Translations under genes and position numbers: made by a program
Part shown: positions 1-6,100 of the stretch, piece by piece
Numbering within the stretch: the first letter of the stretch is position 1
How the letters are laid out: each line of letters opens with the position of its first letter
Origin: Sphingobacterium sp.
Lineage (GTDB): Bacteria > Bacteroidota > Bacteroidia > SpSt-205
Assembly: GCA_028276345.1 (NCBI GenBank)
Contig: JAPYWM010000077.1
Location: 1 to 6,496 of the forward strand
Length of the DNA stretch: 6,496 nt
Reading direction: 5' to 3'
Notes under the pieces: model-generated
Databases searched by the model: none
What the model saw: only the letters and a program-made list of their open reading frames with translations
Told to the model about the DNA's origin: nothing

Positions 1-539
1 ATGAGGTAGATTTCCAGGAGGGGGATGAGGCCTTTGGCGCCGATGCTGTCTATGTCGCACTGGTAGAATTCGCGATAGCGGCCTTTTTGGGGGCGGTCGG
101 CCCGCCATACAGGCTGAATCTGATACCGCCGAAAGGGAAAGACGAGCTTACTGGCATTTTGCGCGACCCAGCGCGCCATAGGAACGGTCAGGTCATAGCG
201 CAGGGCCTTTTCTGCAATATGCGGAAGAAGGGCCTGACTGGAAGTGCGAGCCGCTTCCGGCACGCCTGCAAGAAAGTCTCCTGAATTGAGGATGCGGAAG
301 AGTAGCTTTTCACCCTCGTCGCCGTACTTGCCCGTCAGGACGGAGAGAAGCTCTACAGCGGGGGTTTCCAGGGGTTCGTAGCCGTAGCGCTCAAAAGTCT
401 CGCGCAGCACCGCGAAGAGACGGTGCCGCCTATGCATGTCGTCGGGCCCCCAATCCCGGAAGCCGGCGGGAAGGGCAGGCTGGGTCTTAGTTTTGGGTGT
501 CTTCCTTAGCAAGGGCTTGTTTTTCGTGGCGCTGGGCAT
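1..539 (-). CDS. hisS: Histidyl-tRNA synthetase, N-terminal part (runs off left edge)
   Basis: Class II aminoacyl-tRNA synthetase that charges tRNA-His with histidine using ATP in the cytoplasm. 179 codons are visible of a protein usually about 420-460 residues long. Seen in the translation: the N-terminal family motif PAGFRDWGP (residues 24-32), GKYGDEGEKLLF (70-81), LRYDLTVPMAR (113-123), and the class II motif-2 region with RADRPQKGRYREFYQCD (146-162), where the ATP/adenylate-binding arginine loop lies. This wording resembles Bacteroidota-type HisRS. I chose the ATG at 539 because AGGAGG lies 6 nt upstream (546-551) and the frame stays open. It gives a short Lys/Thr-rich extension (residues 1-20) before the conserved core; a TTG at 512 is the only other plausible start. 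The gene begins inside rpsB and overlaps it by 53 bp, so it is probably the distal, translationally coupled cistron of the ribosomal-protein operon. Identity is confident; exact start fairly so. Confidence 0.95.
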   Translation of the reverse strand, partial: MPSATKNKPLLRKTPKTKTQPALPAGFRDWGPDDMHRRHRLFAVLRETFERYGYEPLETPAVELLSVLTGKYGDEGEKLLFRILNSGDFLAGVPEAARTSSQALLPHIAEKALRYDLTVPMARWVAQNASKLVFPFRRYQIQPVWRADRPQKGRYREFYQCDIDSIGAKGLIPLLEIYL

Positions 540-1218
540 CCAGCCCCTCCTGAATCGCGGCGGTAATGGTGGCGGTAATGAGCTCAATGGAGCGAGAGGA
601 GTCGTCATTCGCCGGAATCGGGAAGGTCACCGCGGTAGGGTCGGCATTCGTATCTACCATGGCGATGGTGGGGATATTGAGCCGGCGGGCTTCCGCTAAG
701 GCAATATCTTCTTCCACGATGTCTACGATGTACAGCATCCCGGGTGGGAAGTGCGGCAGGCGGGCGATACCGCCGAGGATCCTTTCCAGCTTTTCCCGCT
801 CACGCATTTTTTGCAGCCGCTCCCGCTTGGAGATTTTGTCAAAGGTGCCATCCCGCATCATCCGATCAATCGTCTCCATTTTGACGATGGAGCGGCGGAT
901 GGTTTTGTAGTTAGTGAGCATGCCGCCCAACCAACGTTCATTGACGAAGGGCATGCCCACGCTTTCAGCGGCTTCGCGGATGATTTCTTTGGCCTGTTTT
1001 TTCGTTCCCACGAAGAGGATTGCGCGGCCTTGTTTAGCCATCTCCCGGGCGGCGATGGCAGCTTCTTCGAGGAAGCGGCGGGTTTTCAGGACGTCAATCA
1101 GGTGGATGCGGTCCCTTTCGCCGTAGATGTAGGGCCGCATTTTAGGATTCCACTGGAAGCGCAGGTGCCCTAAATGTACGCCGGCTTCCAGGAGCTGTTC
1201 GATTGTCGGAATAGTCAT
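487..1218 (-). CDS. rpsB: 30S ribosomal protein S2
   Basis: Small-subunit ribosomal protein that binds late on the solvent side of the 30S head, near S1 and the mRNA exit region. The 243-residue product is of normal family length. Seen: the N-terminal signature LLEAGVHLGHLRFQWNPKM (residues 9-27), IYGERDRIHLIDVLKT, ILFVGTKKQAKEII, ERWLGGMLTNYKTI, the coiled-coil-like charged helix around DGTFDKISKRERLQKMR, then VDTNADPTAVTFPIPANDD near residues 188-206. The C-terminal tail is short and polar. The ATG lies 1 nt after the rpsI stop with no SD, suggesting translation by re-initiation or coupling. Its 3' end overlaps hisS. In many bacteria, including Bacteroidota as I know them, tsf (EF-Ts) follows rpsB; here hisS does instead. 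No key residues appear to be missing. Confidence 0.98.
   Translation of the reverse strand: MTIPTIEQLLEAGVHLGHLRFQWNPKMRPYIYGERDRIHLIDVLKTRRFLEEAAIAAREMAKQGRAILFVGTKKQAKEIIREAAESVGMPFVNERWLGGMLTNYKTIRRSIVKMETIDRMMRDGTFDKISKRERLQKMREREKLERILGGIARLPHFPPGMLYIVDIVEEDIALAEARRLNIPTIAMVDTNADPTAVTFPIPANDDSSRSIELITATITAAIQEGLDAQRHEKQALAKEDTQN
546..551 (-). promoter_or_regulatory. Shine-Dalgarno sequence of hisS inside rpsB
   Basis: On the minus strand AGGAGG is followed by six bases (GGCTGG) and then ATG. It lies within rpsB codons for Ile-Gln-Glu-Gly-Leu-Asp. The three ribosomal-protein genes upstream have no comparable SD, so this site decides the hisS start. It might also be fortuitous, since the codons CAG GAG GGG create the motif. 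Confidence 0.6.
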
Positions 1219-1219
1219 A

Positions 1220-1624
1220 TCAGCGCTTAGAGAATTGGAAGCTGCGACGAGCTTTCTTGTGGCCGTAGTGTTTGCGCTCTACCTGACGGCTGTCTACGGT
1301 GAGCAGGCCGGCTTTTCGGAGGAAGGGCCGCTTGGAGTCATCCATCTTGCTAATCGCCCGGGCAATAGCCAGCCGGAGCGCCTCCGCCTGCCCACGAAAA
1401 CCACCTCCCTCCGCATACGCAATGAGGTCAAACTTCTCCACACCCAGCCCCGCCACTTCAAAAGGCTTGAGGATTTCAAGCTGGAGAATCTCCTGCGGGA
1501 AGTATTCTTTCCAGGGGCGCCGATTCACGACAAAAGTCCCTTGCCCCGGCCGCATATAAAGTCGGACAGTGGAAGTTTTGCGGCGGCCTATGGTATGTGT
1601 GTATCCGGCTAAGGTCGGATTCAT
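1220..1624 (-). CDS. rpsI: 30S ribosomal protein S9
   Basis: Small-subunit protein of the 30S head. Its C-terminal tail reaches the P site and contacts the anticodon stem of the P-site tRNA. The 134-residue product matches the usual length. Seen: GRRKTSTVRLYMRPGQG (residues 13-29), VNRRPWKEYFP, a glycine-rich loop GGGFRGQAEALRLAIARA, then LLTVDSRQVERKHYGHKKARR and the invariant C-terminal SKR that reaches the P-site tRNA. The ATG overlaps the rplM stop as ATGA, the standard coupled arrangement of rplM-rpsI. No SD is visible before the start. The short N-terminal extension before GRRKTS contains no other likely start codon, so ATG 1624 is favoured. Confidence 0.98.
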   Translation of the reverse strand: MNPTLAGYTHTIGRRKTSTVRLYMRPGQGTFVVNRRPWKEYFPQEILQLEILKPFEVAGLGVEKFDLIAYAEGGGFRGQAEALRLAIARAISKMDDSKRPFLRKAGLLTVDSRQVERKHYGHKKARRSFQFSKR

Positions 1625-2085
1625 AGCACAACGGGTTTAGGGTTCTGGGCCTGGTGCGGATGCGACGGCCCCACGTAAATGTACAGATTGCGGAGCATGC
1701 GCTCTTGGAGCTTGTTTTTTGGGAGCATGCCCTTGACGGCGTGGCGGATGACCGCTTCAGGCTGCATCCGGGTAATCGGAATGTGCCGCTGCCCGCCCGG
1801 GTAGCCCGTATGGCGAATGTAGACTTTTTGTGTAGCCTTTTTGCCGGTGAGGACGACGTTTTCGGCATTGACGACGACGACGGCGGCCCCGAGGTTCCAA
1901 TGCGGCGCGAAGTTAGGTTTGTGCTTGCCACGCAGATAGGAAGCTATCCGGCTGGCCAGACGTCCCAGCGGCTGTCCGGTTGCATCCACGAGAAGCCACT
2001 CCCGCACCTGCCCCTGCGGCGGAGTCATCGGGGTTTTGTAAAATGGTAGGCTCTTCACAGCGGGGGCAAAGGTAAGAAATTCCAT
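1621..2085 (-). CDS. rplM: 50S ribosomal protein L13
   Basis: Early-assembling large-subunit protein that binds 23S rRNA. Seen: EWLLVDATGQPLGRLASRIA (from about residue 29), LRGKHKPNFAPH, VVVVNAENVVLTGKKATQKVY, HTGYPGGQR, VKGMLPKNKL, and the C-terminal MLRNLYIYVGPSHPHQAQNP. All are family hallmarks. ATG 2085 gives 154 residues. Relatives typically begin a few residues before a YKT motif, so the GTG at 2058 (reading MKSLPFYKT) gives a 145-residue protein that aligns better at the N-terminus. No SD is seen before either start, so the choice is open. It is the first gene of the operon rplM-rpsI-rpsB-hisS, so the operon promoter must lie to its right, in 2086 or beyond. L13 is an autogenous repressor in some bacteria; no such site could be identified here. 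Confidence 0.96.
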   Translation of the reverse strand: MEFLTFAPAVKSLPFYKTPMTPPQGQVREWLLVDATGQPLGRLASRIASYLRGKHKPNFAPHWNLGAAVVVVNAENVVLTGKKATQKVYIRHTGYPGGQRHIPITRMQPEAVIRHAVKGMLPKNKLQERMLRNLYIYVGPSHPHQAQNPKPVVL

Positions 2086-2397
2086 TCACATCCAGGGCTC
2101 TTCGCGTCCCTGCTAAGCTGCGGCATCTTTGACCCCCTTCCCGGACTTCTACCCTATCCGGAGAGGGCAGAAAAAGCTGCTCGGCGGTACCAGCTATGGC
2201 CCTGGCCCTGCGTAAAAGGCTCTTGGTGCTCCTTATACCATTTTGAGGCCAAGGCTTTCTTAATGTGAAGAGGGGATGGGCGCGCCCAAAAAGAAAGTTT
2301 ATAATGGGAAATGGTATAGGGCACGTGTGAGGCGATTGACGGGGGTATCCTCCTATTCGAGCGGCTCTGGGGGGGTTAGAGTCTTAATAGCTTGGCT
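2086..2397. other. Intergenic region: rplM leader/promoter side and RAYT upstream side
   Basis: No credible gene lies here on either strand. It separates divergent genes (rplM leftward, RAYT remnant rightward), so the rplM operon promoter should be inside it or just beyond. I could not find a convincing Bacteroidota-type promoter (TTTG at -33 with TAnnTTTG at -7) for rplM. A TATAAT at 2300-2305 on the plus strand lacks a matching -35. Also present are a 10-bp palindrome GGGCGCGCCC (2278-2287) and the inverted repeat described separately. No tRNA-like TTCGA arm was seen. Confidence 0.5.
2231..2321. repeat. Inverted repeat, 13-bp arms, about 91 bp overall
   Basis: The left arm CCTTATACCATTT (2231-2243) is the reverse complement of AAATGGTATAGGG (2309-2321), except for one T/G position that could still pair as G-U in RNA. 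The inner spacer of 65 bp holds the palindrome GGGCGCGCCC. It could be a leader stem of the rplM transcript, the terminal repeats of a small non-autonomous element, or a coincidence. No target-site duplication was identified. Confidence 0.5.
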
Positions 2398-2676
2398 ATG
2401 CGGTATGATACCTCTAAACATCACCGTCGCAACATCTGCTTGCGGGGATACGATCATTCTCAGCTGGGGGCTTATTTTATTACCATTTGCACGCGGGACC
2501 GCATGTGCATCCTTGGAGAAATCGTGAATGGTGTTATGCACCTGAATGAGGCAGGTCCTATCGTGGCATGGACCTGGCAGGACCTACCTAACCATGTGCC
2601 GAATGGGATATGGGATGCGTTCGTGGTCATGCCGAACCGTGTGCATGGTACCATCATTATCACGTCCCCCCCGTAG
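2398..2676 (+). pseudogene. REP-associated tyrosine transposase (RAYT, Y1_Tnp family), truncated remnant
   Basis: About 92 residues match the N-terminal half of RAYT-type (TnpA-REP) proteins, HUH endonucleases that act on REP palindromes as single-stranded DNA. Seen: YDTSKHHRRNICLRGYD (residues 3-19), GAYFITICTRDR, GEIVNGVMHLNEAGPIV, and DAFVVMPNRVHGTIIIT. Family members normally read MPNHVHG; here the first His of the metal-binding His-x-His pair is Arg (codon CGT, 2638-2640). The frame stops at a TAG just after a run of seven C (2666-2672). One extra C would join it to a frame reading VGAGSEPAPT across the palindromic repeats. The C-terminal part with the catalytic Tyr is not recognisable downstream. 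I used ATG 2398; a TTG two codons earlier is also possible. It is almost certainly inactive as it stands. Confidence 0.8.
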
Positions 2677-2747
2677 GGGCGGGTTCAGAACCCGCCCCTA
2701 CGAAACCCGCCCCTACGAAACCCGCATCCAGGGGACCCGCCCCTACG
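2672..2747. repeat. GC-rich palindromic repeat cluster (REP-like)
   Basis: A perfect palindrome, CGTAGGGGCGGGTTC / A / GAACCCGCCCCTACG, occupies 2672-2702 (15-bp arms, one central base). It is followed by direct copies of the unit ACCCGCCCCTACG at 2705-2717 and 2735-2747, plus a truncated copy (ACCCGC) near 2720-2725. In total there are three intact units in one orientation and one inverted. From general knowledge, such repeats often sit inside RAYT genes, where they encode strings like VGAGxxPAPTKPAPT; that reading occurs here in a shifted frame. Confidence 0.85.
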
Positions 2748-3116
2748 GAACCTCTCATCCGTCCGCTCGCATCAAGGGGATATGGCCGAGATTCAAAAAG
2801 ACTACGGATGGTGTAGGGATTTTAGCGCAAGTTCCTTGGGAGGAGCTATGTGCGGCGTGTCCTCACTTTGGCGACTGGATAAGGAAGTTGGAGGCGCTCT
2901 AATACCCAATTCAATGCAAAGGGTTTCTAAATGCAAGCTGGTGGGATTTTGTGGGGCCGCCGCCCGCTGAAGGGGCGGCCAAAATATCACGCTCTATATT
3001 CAGAAGGTTTTTGACTGCAAAGGGTATTAGGCAGACGGTAAGCGTGGAGAGCCCCCCTGCCGTTCTTTTCTCTCCGTCGCCAAGGGTAAGCCCGGGATAC
3101 TTATGCCGCAGAATCC
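2748..3116. other. Intergenic region without a recognised gene
   Basis: No gene can be supported. A plus-strand frame stays open to a TAA at 2900-2902 and ends WEELCAACPHFGDWIRKLEAL-like, but I do not recognise it. It has no proper start and could be foreign sequence joined to the RAYT remnant. The stretch also contains a hairpin (2946-2985, listed separately) and a 10-bp direct repeat TGCAAAGGGT at 2915-2924 and 3016-3025. The large minus-strand gene ends at 3117, so its 3' UTR and terminator should lie here. Confidence 0.4.
2946..2985. repeat. GC-rich hairpin flanked by complementary ATTTT / AAAAT
   Basis: GGCCGCC (2955-2961) pairs with GGCGGCC (2974-2980); an alternative inner stem pairs GCCGCCC (2959-2965) with GGGCGGC (2973-2979) around a 7-nt loop. 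Outside the stem ATTTT (2946-2950) can pair with AAAAT (2981-2985) across a short bulge. It might act as a transcription terminator for the large minus-strand gene, whose stop is about 130 bp away. However, neither strand shows a clean U-run right after the stem, so an intergenic repeat is equally likely. Confidence 0.45.
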
Positions 3117-6100
3117 CTACCGCAAAAGCGTAACCGTACCAGCCCGACTCACCCGAGAGCCATCGAGGAACTCCACATCCACCACATACGTGTAAATGCC
3201 CTCAATCGCTTCCTCACCCCGCCAAGGCCCCGCCCCCTGGTACAAAATCTTGCCCCACCGGTCGTAAATCCGAATGTCCATGCGTCGGATACCGGCGCCA
3301 ACAGGAATCCAGACGTCGTTGATACCATCGCCGTTGGGGGTAAATACATTCGGGATGATAAGCTGGCGACTCCCGAGCACCTCCACTGTGACGGTTAGCG
3401 TATCTCGGCAATCTCCTATGGCAGCAATCAGGGTCAGCGTATAAACGCCGGGGCTGTACAAGTGTGCGGCTTGCGGCTGGGAGCTACTATACTGGCCGCC
3501 ATCGCCAAAAAACCAGGTAAAGTTTACCGGGCTGCCTGCCGGCGCCTGATAAAGCGCCGTGAAGTCTATATTGACTGGCCCTTCTGGGGCTGGCTGCAGC
3601 GGTGGCGTAGCAGAGACTCCTGTTAGCACAGGCGTAGGCACCCCCTGGACAGACACCGAAACCCGACTCGACCCACATGAGCCCACTCGGTATTCTACCG
3701 AGTACGTGGAATCGGCCACCGGCCCCGGCAGTATTAACTGCGCCCCCGCCCCCACGGAGTCCCCTCGGGAATCGTACCAGACGAAAGTGCCTCCTGCCCC
3801 CCCACTTACCAGCTCCGCCTGTAGTAAGAGCGGGAAACAGCCAGCTGCCCCTGTGGCCCGAATCACCGGCGCCTCTATCACCGTGATTTCCTTCTCCACG
3901 GGGCCGACCCACCCACAACATAGCGTTTGGACTCTTAGGCGAATCGTATAGCGCCCCACCTGCGCGATAAACCGCACTGTATCGCGGTTCGTCTGGAAGG
4001 GAACGGGCTGTCCATTCTGCGTGACAGTCCACTCATACGCCAGGGCGAAAGCCTCAGAACTGAAGAGCGTGATGGTCCCTGCGCAAAAAGTATCTTCCCG
4101 CGGCAAGATTTGCAGGCTGATCTGATCTGGGCTGGTCAGTATAGTCCAGAAGCGGGGGTAGTTCTGCCCAGCGAAGGTCAGGTCTTTAGCGCCGGGTGCG
4201 GTGTACTGGGCTGTGCCGGTGTTAGTGGGGAGGCTGCTGGGGGAGGCATCTGCGCCGAGGCTGGTGAAGCTTCCGGGGGCGGAGCCAGAGAAGTTGATGT
4301 CCACGCCGGTACAGTGTGCGGTACCGACTTCGATAGTGGGTTGCGCGCTAAGGTTGAAGGTAACCTCGGTGAGGATGGGTGGGGTACCGGTTTGCAGGAG
4401 GGGTTGGGCCTGGCCGGGGAGACCGTTGCCGCCTTGGCCGCCGTTACCGCCCCGTCCGCCATTTCCGCCTTTGCCGCCGTTGCCGGCATTGCATCCGCCA
4501 TCGAAGGCGACACAGGGGCCGGCGCCGAGTCCCCCTGCGCCCCCTTGTCCGCCGGGACCGCCAGGACCGCCGGCACCCGCCTGGCCTGCCGAGAGGTAGC
4601 ACTGTATCCATGCGCTGCCTGCGCCATTACCCACGAGTACAGCTGCGAAACTGCTCCCGCCGCCGGAGCCGCCTTTACCCCCCTTGCCACCCTCCCCGCC
4701 ACCGCCGCCACCCCCACCGCCGGCGCCAATGGTGGGGCAGTTTGGCGGAATGATATTAGAGCCGCCACCACCGCCACCACCGCCACCACCGCCACTACCA
4801 TGCGTCCCATCCTGCCCGGGCTTTCCGCGGCTGCCTGGCCGCCAAAAGCCTTCTATGACCTGACCCGCGGTTCCATTGGCGCCATTCTGCCCAGGAAGGC
4901 CGTTTTGCCCATCCTGTCCATTTCCACCACTGGCAGGCGGCACACCCGGTAAAGCCACCTGTGTGCAGGCACAGTTACCGCCCCCAATCAAGCCCGTGAA
5001 GCAGAGCGAACCGGCTGTTCCGCCTATCCCACCGCTTGGGCCTCCACCAGACTGGCCGCCTGAGCCATTATTCATGAACGTGCTGCTGCCCCCATTTCCG
5101 CCGCCATGGCCGACTGGACTACTCCCCCCTGCGCCACCCGCTCCCGCTGAGGCCGGCGGTGGCGTCCCCAAAGGCGGCAAACAGAAGCCGAATCCCGGCG
5201 TAGCAGCCGCCCCGGCCCCACCACATTGCCCATTCCCGCCTGGACGCCCATCCTGCCCTGGCGCACCGGCCTCCCCAGCCGACGCATCGCCTACCAAAAG
5301 CTGGCACCGAACTATCTCATACCCCGCGCAATCCCGTAAATAAAGCCCATACGTCGATATCCCCCGCCCATCTGCACACGCAGCACTGGCTGCCGGCGCA
5401 TTCTCCACCGCAATCGTAAGGTCCTGCAAACGAAACGCCTTGGCCCCATGAATCTGAAAAGCCGTAAGCCGAGGCGATAAGGTCTGGCAGCCTTCTACAT
5501 TAGTGGCGGTGCGCCGCAGTACAGTAAGGCCCGGCGTCGAGCGCTTTACCCAGCCGGCAGCAGGGTCGTAGCCCCCCTCTAAGATGATACTATCCGTGAC
5601 GGTAGTAATAGGCCGCATGAGGATGTAAGTGCCCTGTGCGAGCTTGATGAGGCCTTTTCGGCATTGGAGACGGGTGAGGGCGGCCTCGAGGCTAAGCGGG
5701 TCATCGGGTGTACCCGCGCCTGTAGGACTCCCCGTAGGCGTTACATAAAGCACATTACAAGCTCCCTGCGTGAGGGGTGCATCTACCACTTGCACCGTAA
5801 GCGTCTCACTAATACAGCCTGCGGGGGTTTGGTACCTCACCTGATGGACACCTGGTTCCAGAACCACAGGCGCCGGAAGACCTTGCCAGCTCCCCGAAGG
5901 CAGAAGTTTCTCCCACGTGCCGCCCAAGATGGACGCTAAGCCCGTCAGCTCGACCGGCCGGCCCCCACAGGTATATACCACAGCCGGTACCAGCTCAGCC
6001 CGCGGAAGCGGATGCACCCGCACACTATCTACAAGCGAGTACGTGCAGCTCCCTAAGGTGACCGTGAGGGTATAGTATTCCCAGTACGGCTCTTCAAAAT

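Noticed and set aside
436..1173. Several plus-strand open frames opposite rpsB
   Set aside because: Shadows of a highly conserved gene; translations show no family features.
1476..1931. 151-residue minus-strand frame overlapping rplM and rpsI
   Set aside because: Out of frame with two certain ribosomal-protein genes, Ser/Arg/Thr-rich low-complexity translation.
2100..2260. Possible tRNA or small RNA upstream of rplM
   Set aside because: No TTCGA arm, no cloverleaf pairing found on either strand.
2300..2305. TATAAT as a plus-strand -10 box for the RAYT remnant
   Set aside because: No -35 at the right spacing, and Bacteroidota promoters usually follow a different consensus.
2276..2527. 83-residue plus-strand frame before and across the RAYT remnant
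   Set aside because: Overlaps the recognisable RAYT frame and matches nothing; its start coincides only with a chance ATG.
2641..2760. CRISPR-like repeat array
   Set aside because: Units are short palindromic sequences with almost no spacers and lie at a RAYT gene; they fit REP-like elements instead.
3046..3075. Possible 6-bp stem GGAGAG/CTCTCC near the end of the large gene
   Set aside because: The 18-nt loop and lack of a U-run on the minus strand make it a poor terminator.
4110..4952. 280-residue plus-strand open frame, with similar long frames at 4201-4599, 4379-4753 and 4876-5343
   Set aside because: These lie antisense to the glycine codons of the large surface protein. Their Pro/Ala/Arg-rich repetitive translations are what antisense GGN codons produce, and no family is recognisable.
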